Of a DNA stretch of 64,000 bases, positions 17,962 to 27,186 are shown one piece after another; the stretch's first letter is position 1, and each line of letters opens with the position of its first letter. Position numbers and translations under genes: made by a program. The notes below the pieces were generated by a model. The model was not told the origin of the DNA, did no database searches, and saw only the letters and a list, made by a program, of their open reading frames with translations. This stretch comes from DATBSL01 sp964561785 (GTDB lineage: Bacteria > Acidobacteriota > Vicinamibacteria > Fen-336), in assembly GCA_964561785.1 (NCBI GenBank), contig CAZLRF010000016.1, positions 25,812 through 89,811 on the forward strand, given 5' to 3'.

Positions 17962-19149
17962 CTACGTCGCCGCCGGCCCCTTGCCCGCCACCGCGCACCG
18001 GTTCTTGCCGAGCTCCCACTCCGCGATCGCCTCCTCGCTCGCGGGCTCGCCGAGGTTCGTCCGGATGATCGAGGCGTAGGCGGGAGGGGGGTCGGTGACC
18101 GCCGCCGCGACCGCGGCGACGAACGCGTCGGCGGTCGGGATGCGCATCTCGGGGACGGCGCGGCGCAGGTCGCCGAGCCGGCCGGACACGACGCCGTCCC
18201 CGGAGATCTCCTCGGGGCCGCCGTAGTGGGCGGGCAGAACGACCGTCTCCGGCGGGAGGCCGGCCAGCCGGCGCGTCAGCGTCTCGAAGAGGTCGCGGCC
18301 CCACTCGGCCGCGCGGCCGCCGAGGTCCGGCCGGCCCACCCCGGACACGAAGAGGGTGTCGCCGGTGAGCAGGTGGGTCCCGTCGACGAGGTAGCACGTC
18401 GAGCCGGGCGTGTGGCCGGGGGCGCTCACCGCCCGCACCTCGATCGCCACGCCCCGCTCCCCGCCGAGGCGGATCCGCTCGCCGTCCGCGAGAGGGTGGA
18501 CGCGGTGGCGGAGGGCGAAGCCCTCGCCCGCGGACACGAAGTACGGGACCCCGAGCCGCCGCGAGAGGGCCGGCCCCCCGCTCACGTGGTCGGCGTGGAC
18601 GTGGGTGTCGAGGACCCAGGCGACGCGCGCCCCCCGCGAGCCGGCGAAGGCCTCGTACCAGGCGTCGTGGCGGCTCGGGTCCACCACCAGCGCCTCGCCC
18701 GCCGCCACGACCACGTAGGAGAGGCACGCCTTGCCCCGCCGGTTCACCTGCCACAGCTCGAAGCGCGTCCCGGCCTCGCCGGGGAGGCTCACGCGCACGG
18801 GGTCGAGGTGGGTGCCGTAGGCGATCATCCCGCCATGGACGTTGGCGGAGGGGATGCCCTGCGCGAGGAGGAGCCCCGCCACCATCTCGGAGGAGCCGCC
18901 CTGCGCGCACAGGACGACGACGTCGCGGCCGCGGGGCACGCGGGCGAGGGCGGCCGCCTCGTCCTCGACGAAGTCGAAGTACGGGACGTGCACGGTCTCG
19001 ACCGGCCGCCGGGCCTCGATCCGCCACGCCGCGAACTCCTCGTCGTTTCGCACGTCGAGGAGCAGGACGTCCTCCCCGCGGTCGAGGCGAGGCAGAAGGT
19101 CGCCCACCGCCACGGCGGGGACGGCGGGAGAGGTCGCGGGGTCGCTCAT
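17962..19149 (-). CDS. Rhodanese - metallo-beta-lactamase fusion (persulfide dioxygenase/sulfurtransferase-like)
   Basis: A 395-residue fusion. The N-terminal rhodanese domain carries the persulfide-forming Cys81 in LCAQGGSS. The MBL domain follows from about residue 125 with the metal motif THVHADH (182-188), then SAPGHTPGSTCY, HLLTGDTLFV and LPAHYGG, as in ETHE1-type persulfide dioxygenases, which oxidise glutathione persulfide to sulfite. The fusion order (rhodanese first) is the reverse of CstB. An ATG at 19149 with GGAG 9 bases before is preferred over a GTG six codons earlier, 4 bases after the upstream stop. Linkage to TusA- and DsrE-like genes supports sulfide/persulfide detoxification. 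Confidence 0.82.
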   Translation of the reverse strand: MSDPATSPAVPAVAVGDLLPRLDRGEDVLLLDVRNDEEFAAWRIEARRPVETVHVPYFDFVEDEAAALARVPRGRDVVVLCAQGGSSEMVAGLLLAQGIPSANVHGGMIAYGTHLDPVRVSLPGEAGTRFELWQVNRRGKACLSYVVVAAGEALVVDPSRHDAWYEAFAGSRGARVAWVLDTHVHADHVSGGPALSRRLGVPYFVSAGEGFALRHRVHPLADGERIRLGGERGVAIEVRAVSAPGHTPGSTCYLVDGTHLLTGDTLFVSGVGRPDLGGRAAEWGRDLFETLTRRLAGLPPETVVLPAHYGGPEEISGDGVVSGRLGDLRRAVPEMRIPTADAFVAAVAAAVTDPPPAYASIIRTNLGEPASEEAIAEWELGKNRCAVAGKGPAAT

Positions 19150-19171
19150 CGCCTCGGGCTCCGGCACGGGC

Positions 19172-19771
19172 TCAGATGAACAGGGTCACGCGGGAGCGCG
19201 TGGCGTCCGCCATGTAGGTGGCGACGCCCCCGTACGCGAGGCCGTCCACCAGCTCCTCGCGGGAGATCCCCATCGCGTCCATCGACATCGTGCACGCGAT
19301 CATCTTCACCCCCAGGTCGCGCGAGACGTCGACGAGCTCCTCGAGGCTCGCGATCTGCTTGTCCTTCATCATCCGCCGCAGGAGCGCGGCGCCCGCGCCG
19401 AGGAAGCTCATCTTCGACGTGCCGAGCCGCCGCGTGCCGGACGGGGTCGAGAGCGCGAAGATCCGCTCGGCGAAGGTCTTCGGCCCGGGCGGAGCCCCCG
19501 CCCTCTTGAGCACGGTCAGCCCCCAGAACGTGAAGAACATCGACGTCTCGAGCCCGGCCGACGCGGCGCCGGTCGCCATCACGAACGCCGCGAGGACCCG
19601 GTCGAGGTCGTTGCTGAAGACGACGATCGTGGCCGCGTCGTCGACGGTCCGCTCGCGCAGAAGGGCGAGCTTCGCGTCCAGCTCCTCGCGCAGCGGGCGG
19701 AGCTGTCGCTCGACCTCGGCGGCGACGCGGGCCTCGAGGTCGGCGCCCGCCCCCGCTGAGCCGGATGCCAT
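19172..19771 (-). CDS. DsrE/DsrF-like family protein
   Basis: A 199-residue protein with a charged N-terminal helix (residues 1-42, probably coiled coil) and a DsrE/F-like Rossmann domain (TIVVFSNDLDRVLAAFVMAT, GLETSMFFTFWGLTVLKR, LGVKMIACTMSMDAMGIS). The Cys in MIACTMSMD matches the active cysteine of DsrE-like sulfur carriers of the large 'peroxiredoxin family/DsrE-like' group. As first gene of the minus-strand cluster with rhodanese/MBL and TusA-like genes, it probably takes part in sulfane-sulfur transfer. Its function is inferred from fold and context. Confidence 0.8.
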   Translation of the reverse strand: MASGSAGAGADLEARVAAEVERQLRPLREELDAKLALLRERTVDDAATIVVFSNDLDRVLAAFVMATGAASAGLETSMFFTFWGLTVLKRAGAPPGPKTFAERIFALSTPSGTRRLGTSKMSFLGAGAALLRRMMKDKQIASLEELVDVSRDLGVKMIACTMSMDAMGISREELVDGLAYGGVATYMADATRSRVTLFI

Positions 19772-19875
19772 CGTGGGCCCACTACACCGGGAACGACCGC
19801 CCCGTGTCAAGCGCCCGACCCACGTGCGGCCGGCATCCCCTCCCGGGGCGGCGGGCCGCTCGTCGCATCGCGCAA

Positions 19876-21195
<1,320 letters not shown>

Positions 21196-21233
21196 GCTCG
21201 CACCTCGGAATCAAGAAACCGCCGAACCGCGCA

Positions 21234-21239
21234 AGTATA
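21234..21239 (-). promoter_or_regulatory. -10-like TATACT for the PFK gene
   Basis: Minus-strand TATACT with a leader of about 30 bases that contains GAGGT. Here a Shine-Dalgarno sequence is present, in contrast to the leaderless cases. No clear -35. Confidence 0.4.
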
Positions 21240-21310
21240 GCGCCCCGCCCGGACGGCGCACCCCGGCCCTTTGATCCATGCGAGGGGCGCTCGCGGGGAC
21301 CGGCCCCTGC

Positions 21311-21316
21311 TATCCT
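21311..21316 (+). promoter_or_regulatory. -10-like TATCCT, leaderless context
   Basis: TATCCT ends 7 bases before the ATG of the cation exporter at 21324. The short interval (CGCCGGG) has no Shine-Dalgarno sequence. Confidence 0.45.
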
Positions 21317-21323
21317 CGCCGGG

Positions 21324-22205
21324 ATGGGCCACGACCACGCGCACCCCCACGGCAGCCGGCGGCGGCTCGCCGCAGTCCTGGTCCTGACGTGCGCCTTCCT
21401 GGGGGTCGAGGTGGCGGCGGGCATCCTCACCGGGAGCCTCTCCCTGATCGCGGACGCCGGCCACATGATGACGGACGTGGCCGGCCTGGTCCTGGCCCTC
21501 GGGGCGATGAAGCTCGCGGAGCGGCGGCCCTCCCCCCGCCGCACCTGGGGTTACCACCGGGTCGAGATCCTGGCCGCCCTGACGAACGCCCTCGTCCTCG
21601 CGGCGGTCGCGGGCTTCATCCTCACCGAGGCCTGGGACCGCTTCCGCAGCCCTCGTCCCGTGGCCTCCGTCCCCGTCCTGGCCGTGGCCGCGGCGGGCCT
21701 GCTCGTGAACCTCGCGGGCGCGCTCCTCCTCCACGCCGGGTCGCGCCGGAGCCTCAACCTGCGCGGGGCCTACAACGAGGTCCTCGCCGACGCCGTCTCC
21801 TCGCTGGGGGTCATCGCGGGAGCGCTGGTCATCACCGCCACCGGCTGGCTCTGGGTGGATCCGCTCGTCGCGGTCGCGATCGCGCTGTGGGTGCTGCCGC
21901 GCACCTGGGCGCTCCTGCGCGAGGCGATCCACGTCCTGCTGGAGGGCACGCCGCCGGAGGTGGACCTCGCCGCGCTGCGCTCGGCGATGGAGGGCGTCCC
22001 CGGCGTGAAGACCGTCCACGACCTGCACGTCTGGACGCTGACCTCCGGCGTCCACGCCCTCTCCGCGCACGCGATCCTGCGCGAGGGCGCGGCGCACGGC
22101 GCCGTGCTGGGCGCCCTTCGGACCAGGGTCACGGAGGAGTTCCCGATCAGCCACGTCACGGTGCAGCTCGAGGAGAGGTGCTGCGGGGAGCATTCGCACG
22201 CCTGA
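21324..22205 (+). CDS. czcD: Cation diffusion facilitator (CzcD-type Zn/Co/Cd exporter)
   Basis: A 293-residue CDF exporter: His-rich N-terminus (MGHDHAHPHG), six membrane helices and a cytoplasmic ferredoxin-like domain (KTVHDLHVWTLTSGVHALSA). Helix 2 has the metal pair H47-x3-D51. In helix 5 the second pair reads E152-x3-D156 (NEVLAD), where many family members have H-x3-D; CzcD-like proteins tolerate Glu here. The last residues CCGEHSHA could also bind metal. It would exchange cytoplasmic Zn2+ or related ions for protons. It is transcribed alone, with its stop codon inside a hairpin. Confidence 0.9.
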   Translation: MGHDHAHPHGSRRRLAAVLVLTCAFLGVEVAAGILTGSLSLIADAGHMMTDVAGLVLALGAMKLAERRPSPRRTWGYHRVEILAALTNALVLAAVAGFILTEAWDRFRSPRPVASVPVLAVAAAGLLVNLAGALLLHAGSRRSLNLRGAYNEVLADAVSSLGVIAGALVITATGWLWVDPLVAVAIALWVLPRTWALLREAIHVLLEGTPPEVDLAALRSAMEGVPGVKTVHDLHVWTLTSGVHALSAHAILREGAAHGAVLGALRTRVTEEFPISHVTVQLEERCCGEHSHA

Positions 22206-22235
22206 CGACGCTCCGGTCGAGCGAGCGTCGTCAGG
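22201..22235 (+). terminator. Hairpin embedding the czcD stop codon
   Basis: CCTGACGACGCT (22201-22212) pairs perfectly with 22224-22235 over an 11-base loop; the TGA stop (22203-22205) is in the left arm. No T-run follows, as with the fbaB hairpin. Confidence 0.55.
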
Positions 22236-22327
22236 CGATCTCCAGGGCCCTGATGAAGGCCTGAGGGAAGGCTTCGCTGAGAGACCGAAGGCCGCGGGGT
22301 GGGCCTTCCTCGGGGCTTTCGAGATCC

Positions 22328-22360
22328 GTCGCCGTGCCCGCTCCACCGGGGCACGGCGAC
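22328..22360. terminator. 12-bp hairpin between the czcD and FmdB-like genes
   Basis: GTCGCCGTGCCC (22328-22339) pairs perfectly with 22349-22360 (9-base loop). It lies just past the stop of the minus-strand FmdB-like gene (stop at 22365) and about 120 bases past czcD. It could serve either strand; no T-run. Confidence 0.5.
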
Positions 22361-22364
22361 GTTG

Positions 22365-22901
22365 CTACATCTCGTACAGCTCCGGGTCGTGCGTCGGCGG
22401 CAGCATCCGGCGGAGCCGGGCGAGGCCCTTCTTCCCCTCCTCGGGCTCCTTCTCCGACCCCTCGCCGCCGAGGAGGCCCCCGAAGGGGTCCTCCTCGAAG
22501 ACGTCTCCCATCTGCTCCTCGATCTTCTCGGGGTCCTCCCCCGCCTCCATGCGCCGCAGGGCCTCCTCCATGCCCCCGCCCACCGGCATGCCGGTCGCGG
22601 CGAAGAGCTTGCGCATGAGGTGGGCCCCCTGCCTGGGATCGTTCTCGTCGATCGAGTCGAGGTCGCCGGCGAGCGCCTCCATGGCGCGCTCGAGGCGCGC
22701 CTCGTCGACGTCGGGCCCCGGGGGGGCCTCCGGCTTCGGCTCCTCCTTGCGGCCCTTCGAGATCGCGAACGCGGAGGCGCGCCGGAGGAGGTCCCTCCCC
22801 CCGCAGCGCGGGCAGGCCGGGACCTTCTCGGTGTCGATCGCCCGGGAGAGGAAGCTGAGGACGCGGTGGCAGTGGCGGCAGTAGAACTCGTAGATCGGCA
22901 T
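22365..22901 (-). CDS. FmdB-type zinc-ribbon protein with long acidic tail
   Basis: A 178-residue protein. The first 45 residues are an FmdB-like zinc ribbon (MPIYEFYCRHCHRVLSFLSR, then CPRCGG), with four cysteines as C-x2-C and C-x2-C. The remaining 130 residues form an acidic, Met/Glu-rich helical tail (GDLDSIDENDPRQGAHLMRK, GMEEALRRMEAGEDPEKIEE) that I do not recognise beyond this context. FmdB proteins are suspected regulators or zinc-binding adaptors, but the role is unclear. A second FmdB protein is at 28875-29075. It is divergent from ubiX, with about 55 bases between starts. Confidence 0.8.
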   Translation of the reverse strand: MPIYEFYCRHCHRVLSFLSRAIDTEKVPACPRCGGRDLLRRASAFAISKGRKEEPKPEAPPGPDVDEARLERAMEALAGDLDSIDENDPRQGAHLMRKLFAATGMPVGGGMEEALRRMEAGEDPEKIEEQMGDVFEEDPFGGLLGGEGSEKEPEEGKKGLARLRRMLPPTHDPELYEM

Positions 22902-22945
22902 AGGCTCGACCCGTCATTTTACGGCAAGGAGGCGGGCGGATGGCT

Positions 22946-22951
22946 TACGAT
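22946..22951 (+). promoter_or_regulatory. -10-like TACGAT, leaderless context for ubiX
   Basis: TACGAT ends 6 bases before the ATG at 22958. It competes with a good Shine-Dalgarno sequence (AAGGAGG, 22926-22932) placed 7 bases before the in-frame ATG at 22940, so the ubiX start is genuinely ambiguous. Confidence 0.35.
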
Positions 22952-22957
22952 GCGGGG

Positions 22958-23542
22958 ATGAAGCGCGTCGCGGTGGGGATCTCGGGGGCGTCGGGCTCGA
23001 TCTACGGGATCCGCCTGCTCGAGAGGCTCCGGCAGGACCCCGGGCTCGAGGTCCACCTCGTGCTGAGCGCCTCCGGGAAGAGGACGCTCGTGGAGGAGAC
23101 GCCCTACACCGTGCGGCAGGTGGAGGCCCTCGCCCACGTCGTCTACGACGACCGCGACATCGGGGCCTCCCTGGCGTCCGGCTCGTTCCGCACGGCGGGG
23201 ATGATCGTGGCCCCGTGCTCGATCAAGACCCTCGCCGCGCTCGCCTCGTGCCACGCGGACACGCTGATCGCCCGGGCGGGCGACGTGACCCTCAAGGAGG
23301 GCCGGCCGCTCCTCGCCCTCGTCCGCGAGGCGCCCCTCCACGCCGGCCACCTGCGGCAGATGCTGGCCTTCGCGGAGATGGGCGGCATCGTCTTCCCCCC
23401 CGTCCCGGCCTTCTACCAGAGGCCCGCGACGATCGACGAGCTGGTCGCCCACACGGTCGAGCGCGTCCTCGAGCGGATGGGGCTCGCGGAGGGGACGCTT
23501 CCCGAGTGGACGGGAGGGGGGCGGACGCCCCGGGAGGCCTGA
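22958..23542 (+). CDS. ubiX: Flavin prenyltransferase UbiX/Pad1
   Basis: Makes prenylated FMN, the cofactor of UbiD-type decarboxylases (EC 2.5.1.129). The 194 residues show the family N-terminus RVAVGISGASGSIYGIRLLE, the central IVAPCSIKTLAALASCHADT and the C-terminal LLALVREAPLHAGHLRQMLA. I use ATG 22958 because UbiX proteins normally begin with M-K-R just before this strand and TACGAT lies 6 bases upstream. ATG 22940, six codons earlier, has a better Shine-Dalgarno sequence and is the alternative. No ubiD lies in the window. Confidence 0.92.
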   Translation: MKRVAVGISGASGSIYGIRLLERLRQDPGLEVHLVLSASGKRTLVEETPYTVRQVEALAHVVYDDRDIGASLASGSFRTAGMIVAPCSIKTLAALASCHADTLIARAGDVTLKEGRPLLALVREAPLHAGHLRQMLAFAEMGGIVFPPVPAFYQRPATIDELVAHTVERVLERMGLAEGTLPEWTGGGRTPREA

Positions 23543-23549
23543 GGCCCGC

Positions 23550-24440
23550 TCAGCGCCTCAGGCCGGCCTCGATGTCGTCGCAGGCCGAGTAGAAGCCGGC
23601 CGCCCGGAGCGCGTCCGCCACCAGCGCCGTCGCCGCGCGGACCGACACCCGCTCGACGTCGGGCGCGACCGTCCGCACCTCGGCGCGGAAGGCGACCATC
23701 CAGGCGGCGACGCCGGCCACGGCCTCGCGGGGGAGGCGAAGGCCGGCGTCGAGCCGGGTGGAGACACGGGCGTCTTCGGAGACCTCGAACACCTCGAGCG
23801 CCGGGTGCCTCGCGAGGAGCGCGCGGCGGTTGCGCTCGAGCAGGTCCCGGGTGGCACGGGTGCCGAGGTGCCCCCAGGCCTGCTCGACGAGGAAGTGCGC
23901 CGCCCAGCCGAGGAGGCTCCCGTCCACCCCGTCGGCGGCGAGGGCGTCGCTGGTCGCGGGGGCGGGGGACGTCGCGGGGTGTGCCGGCGGGGGCGCCGTG
24001 GCGAGAGCCTTCGGCGCCGAAGCCGGCGTCGGTGCGACGGCCCGGGTCGACGGCGCGTCGAGGCGGCGCCACAGCCGGGCGAGCTGGACCTGCGCGGCCG
24101 ACCGCACCTCGACGTGCTGGCTGCGGGAGGAGAGGCGCTCGAGGTACGTCACGTCCTCTCGCCGGGTCAGGTGCCGCACCAGGATCTGCCCCACGTGGCG
24201 GTCGTCCTCGAAGGCGAACAGCCGGGTCCGGTCGCGCACGCGCTTGGCCGCTTCCTGGCGGATGAAGAAGTGGCGGTCGCTCTCCACGACCTGGAGGAGC
24301 CGCTCGTCCTCGTTCTCGCGGGCGTCGAACGTCTGGATGCGATGGAGGAGCTCGTCGTCGTCGAGCGAGAGCCAGCTCTCGGCCGGGGCGTCCTCGTCCG
24401 GGCCCTCGGTCCAGGGGCGGCGCCGTGACGGGTCACCCAT
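23550..24440 (-). CDS. Hypothetical protein with HEAT-like N-terminus
   Basis: A 296-residue soluble protein I do not recognise. Residues about 25-130 are helical with a repeat feel (ENEDERLLQVVESDRHFFIR, EDVTYLERLSSRSQHVEVRS), which suggests HEAT-type repeats (inferred). Residues 131-170 are an Ala/Pro-rich linker. The C-terminal 125 residues form a second helical domain (LLGWAAHFLVEQAWGHLGTR) ending in a conserved-looking CDDIEAGLRR. Its start lies 4 bases past the stop of the DJ-1-like gene, so they share a transcript. Its stop is 7 bases from the convergent ubiX stop. Confidence 0.6.
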   Translation of the reverse strand: MGDPSRRRPWTEGPDEDAPAESWLSLDDDELLHRIQTFDARENEDERLLQVVESDRHFFIRQEAAKRVRDRTRLFAFEDDRHVGQILVRHLTRREDVTYLERLSSRSQHVEVRSAAQVQLARLWRRLDAPSTRAVAPTPASAPKALATAPPPAHPATSPAPATSDALAADGVDGSLLGWAAHFLVEQAWGHLGTRATRDLLERNRRALLARHPALEVFEVSEDARVSTRLDAGLRLPREAVAGVAAWMVAFRAEVRTVAPDVERVSVRAATALVADALRAAGFYSACDDIEAGLRR

Positions 24441-24444
24441 GGCC

Positions 24445-25050
24445 TCAGCCCCTCCGGTACTCGAGGTAGCGCGCGGTCTCGTCGGCCACCGCGCGGCCGA
24501 ACAGGGTCTCCACGACGTGGAGGGCGAGGTCGACGCCCGAGGCGACCCCGGCCGAGGTCATCACGCCGTCGTCGACGAAGCGCGCCTCGCGGTCCACCGT
24601 CACGTCCCGCGCGAGCGAGGCGAGCAGGCCGAAGGCACCCCAGTGCGTCGTCGCCCGCCGCCCGTCGAGGAGCCCCGCCCGCGCGAGGAGCAGGGCCCCC
24701 GTGCACACGGAGGCGGTCCGCTTCGCGGAGGCGGCGGTCCGGCGGATCCACTCGATGGTCGGGGCGTCCTGGAGGAGCGGGCGGGTGCCGAAGCCCCCCG
24801 GCACGAGCAGGAGGTCCACCCGGGGCGCGTCGGCGAAGCAGTGGGAGGGGACGAGGACGATCCCGCCGGTCGCGGTGACGGGGTCCTTCGTCTTCGCGAC
24901 CGTGAACGCCTCGAACAGCGCCTCCTCCTCGCGCCGGCGCGACTCCACCCCGGGCTCGAGGCGGGCCCGGGTGAGGACCTCGAAGGGGCCTGCGACGTCG
25001 AGCAGGGCCACGCCGTCGAAGACGAGCACGCCGACCTTCCACTTCTCCAT
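24445..25050 (-). CDS. DJ-1/PfpI-family protein (GATase1-like)
   Basis: A 201-residue protein of the DJ-1/PfpI superfamily. It has the opening VGVLVFDGVALLDVAGPFEV, the glycine loop LLVPGGFGTR and the nucleophile elbow ASVCTGALLLARAGLLDGRR, with Cys in the family's SVCTGA motif, then ATTHWGAFG. This combination resembles isonitrile hydratase (InhA) and AraC-type amidase domains, but no HTH domain is attached. The ATG at 25050 follows GGGGAGA. Downstream is the hypothetical gene at 24440; upstream is the transglutaminase-like gene. The actual substrate is unknown. Confidence 0.82.
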   Translation of the reverse strand: MEKWKVGVLVFDGVALLDVAGPFEVLTRARLEPGVESRRREEEALFEAFTVAKTKDPVTATGGIVLVPSHCFADAPRVDLLLVPGGFGTRPLLQDAPTIEWIRRTAASAKRTASVCTGALLLARAGLLDGRRATTHWGAFGLLASLARDVTVDREARFVDDGVMTSAGVASGVDLALHVVETLFGRAVADETARYLEYRRG

Positions 25051-25061
25051 GGTGTCTCCCC

Positions 25062-25721
25062 CTAGAGCCACGTGTGCTTCCCCTCGAAGTAGGCCGGGCG
25101 GACCTCCGGGTCCGGGAAGCGGGCCCGGAAGCGATCGTACCGGGCGCGGGCCCGGAGGTAGCGCTCCTCGGGCATGGGCAGCGGTCGGTGCGGGTAGTCG
25201 ACCAGCCAGCGCTCGACCTTCCAGACGTTTCTCTCCGACAGCCGCCAGTCGTAGCGGCCCAGCTCCCGCAGGTCGGCCACGGCGTACCCGGTGATGCGGC
25301 CGGTCGCGTCCACGTAGGCGTCCATGTAGCTGCGGGCGAGGTCCCGCGGGCGGCGGAAGACCGGCCGGCGCCCGTGGAGGCCGGGATCGCGCGAGCGGGC
25401 GACCGCGCCCCAGCGCCCGCCCTCGCGGAAGAGGAACAGGACGTGGTCGAGCTTGTCCTGGCTCTCGAAGCTCAGCAGCAGCGGGGGGAAGCCGTGGGCC
25501 TCGAGCACGACCGCCGCCGCGAGCGCCGCCTCCAGGCAGTGCGCGGTGCGCAGGCGCACGACCTGCCGGAACGAGCGCAGGGTCTCGCCGCCCTTCTCCC
25601 AGTTGTAGGGCAGCGTGCGGAGCCAGCGCTGGACCGCGGCCGGCGTGCGCAGGCGGGCGACGAGGGCCCGCTCCGCGGGCGTGAAGTCGGGGCCTTCGCG
25701 CGTGCTCCCGTGGGCGGTCAA
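25062..25721 (-). CDS. Transglutaminase-like cysteine protease-fold protein
   Basis: A 219-residue soluble protein with a plausible Cys-His-Asp triad of the transglutaminase-like fold: Cys62 in LRTAHCLEAALAAAVVLEAH, His93 in KLDHVLFLFREGG and Asp112 in RSRDPGLHGRRP. The spacing matches the usual arrangement of nucleophile helix followed by two strands. It has no signal peptide or membrane helix. The gene lies 11 bases before the DJ-1-like start and 24 bases after the slipin stop, so it probably belongs to the same run of minus-strand genes. Whether it acts as a protease, deamidase or otherwise is unknown. Confidence 0.65.
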   Translation of the reverse strand: MTAHGSTREGPDFTPAERALVARLRTPAAVQRWLRTLPYNWEKGGETLRSFRQVVRLRTAHCLEAALAAAVVLEAHGFPPLLLSFESQDKLDHVLFLFREGGRWGAVARSRDPGLHGRRPVFRRPRDLARSYMDAYVDATGRITGYAVADLRELGRYDWRLSERNVWKVERWLVDYPHRPLPMPEERYLRARARYDRFRARFPDPEVRPAYFEGKHTWL

Positions 25722-25745
25722 GACCGGGTCGCCCGGCGACCCGGG

Positions 25746-26705
25746 CTAGCGGGCGGGGGCCGCCGGACGCCCCGGAGCGGCCCCCCGCGACTGGATCACG
25801 TTCATCGCGGTGGCGATGATCGACCCCACGTCGGCGAGGTTCGAGGGGATGATCAGGCTGTTCCCCGCCTTCGCCAGGAGGCCGAACTGCGTGAGGTACT
25901 GCTCGGCCACCCGCAGCTGCACCGCCTCGAAGCCGCCGTCGGCCTCGATCGAGGCGGCCACGGCGCGGATGCCCTCGGCGGTCGCCTTCGCCACCGCGAG
26001 GATGGCCGCGGCCTGCCCCTCCGCCTCGTTGATGCGCTGCTGCTTGGTCGCCTCCGAGGCCTTGATCACCTGCTGCTTCGCGCCCTCGGCGGTGTTGATC
26101 GCGGCGTCGCGCTCGCCCTCGGACTGCAGGATGACCGCGCGCTTCTCGCGCTCGGCCCGCATCTGCTTCTCCATCGCGGCGAGGATGTCGGCGGGCGGCG
26201 TGATGTTCTTGATCTCGTAGCGCAGGACCTTGACGCCCCAGGCCTCGGAGGCCTTGTCCACCTCGGTGACGACCTGGGTGTTGACGTAGGTGCGCTCCTC
26301 GAACGTCCGGTCGAGGTCGATCTTCCCGATCTCGCTGCGCAGCGTCGTCTGGGCGAGCTGGGTGATCGCGAAGTTGTAGTTGGAGATCCCGTACGAGGCA
26401 CGCTCGGGGTCCATCACCTTGAGGTACAGGATCCCGTCCACCGCGACCTGCACGTTGTCCTTGGTGATGCAGATCTGCTCGGGGATGTCCAGGGCCTGCT
26501 CCTTGAGGACGTGGCGGTAGCGGACCGCGTCCACGAAGGGCACGAGGAGGTGAAAGCCTGCGTCGAGGACCCCCGCGAAACGGCCGAGCCGCTCGACCAC
26601 GTAGGCGTTCTGCTGGGGCACGACGACCGCCGTCTTGGCGATGACGTAGAAGACGAACAGGGCGAGAAAGACGAAGACGAGGAATGCACCCGTGACACCG
26701 GACAT
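25746..26705 (-). CDS. SPFH/band-7 slipin (QmcA/HflK-like membrane protein)
   Basis: A 319-residue protein: an N-terminal anchor helix (FLVFVFLALFVFYVIAKTAV), an SPFH domain (VVVPQQNAYVVERLGRFAGV, then GFHLLVPFVDAV and DNVQVAVDGILYLKVMDPER) and a long Ala/Glu/Lys coiled coil (about residues 185-255, QMRAEREKRAVILQSEGERD) that drives oligomerisation. Known relatives form ring-like membrane scaffolds and partner with NfeD proteins; the NfeD gene lies 21 bases upstream. A role in membrane microdomain or quality control is inferred from the family. Confidence 0.92.
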   Translation of the reverse strand: MSGVTGAFLVFVFLALFVFYVIAKTAVVVPQQNAYVVERLGRFAGVLDAGFHLLVPFVDAVRYRHVLKEQALDIPEQICITKDNVQVAVDGILYLKVMDPERASYGISNYNFAITQLAQTTLRSEIGKIDLDRTFEERTYVNTQVVTEVDKASEAWGVKVLRYEIKNITPPADILAAMEKQMRAEREKRAVILQSEGERDAAINTAEGAKQQVIKASEATKQQRINEAEGQAAAILAVAKATAEGIRAVAASIEADGGFEAVQLRVAEQYLTQFGLLAKAGNSLIIPSNLADVGSIIATAMNVIQSRGAAPGRPAAPAR

Positions 26706-26726
26706 GACGATCCTCCCTGGGCCCCG

Positions 26727-27155
26727 CTACTCGGCCTTCAGCCAGAGGGTCAGGCCCTCGACCCTCTCCACCCGGCACCGCCGGCCCCGGGCGAGGGTCT
26801 CCGCTCCCGCGGTGCGGGCGGTCCACGACGCCCCGCGCATCTCCGCCTTGCCCACCCCGCCCGGTGCGACCTCCTCCGTCACGACCGCCGTCTCGCCCTC
26901 CATCCGGTCGACCGCCTTGCCGCTCGACAGGTGGAAGCGCCGCATGAGGGGCTGGCGGAACAGCGCGAGCGACACGAGCGACAGCGCGCTGAAGACCGCC
27001 CACTCCGCCCACGGGGGCCCCGCCCACCCCGCCGCCTTGAGGACGCCGACGAGGATCGCCCCCGCCCCGAAGAAGATCACGAAGAACCCGCCGGGGGTCG
27101 TGACCTCCGCCACCAGCAGGACGAGACCGCCGAGCACCCAGATCCACCAGGGCAT
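26727..27155 (-). CDS. NfeD-family membrane protein
   Basis: A 142-residue NfeD protein: two to three membrane helices (WVLGGLVLLVAEVTTPGGFF, GAGAILVGVLKAAGWAG, AVFSALSLVSLALF) and a C-terminal OB-fold (GETAVVTEEVAPGGVGKAEM) ending WLKAE. This is the short form without the serine-protease part. The start is ATG 27155 with GAGGT before it; in-frame codons further upstream have no such signal. It pairs with the slipin gene downstream, the standard NfeD-stomatin operon. Confidence 0.9.
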   Translation of the reverse strand: MPWWIWVLGGLVLLVAEVTTPGGFFVIFFGAGAILVGVLKAAGWAGPPWAEWAVFSALSLVSLALFRQPLMRRFHLSSGKAVDRMEGETAVVTEEVAPGGVGKAEMRGASWTARTAGAETLARGRRCRVERVEGLTLWLKAE

Positions 27156-27186
27156 GGTCACCTCGAGAGCGACGTGCGACGGGCCG

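Noticed and set aside
22940..22957. The ATG at 22940 as the ubiX start.
   Set aside because: Not excluded: it has a good Shine-Dalgarno sequence. Family N-termini and the -10-like box favour ATG 22958, so the later start is annotated.
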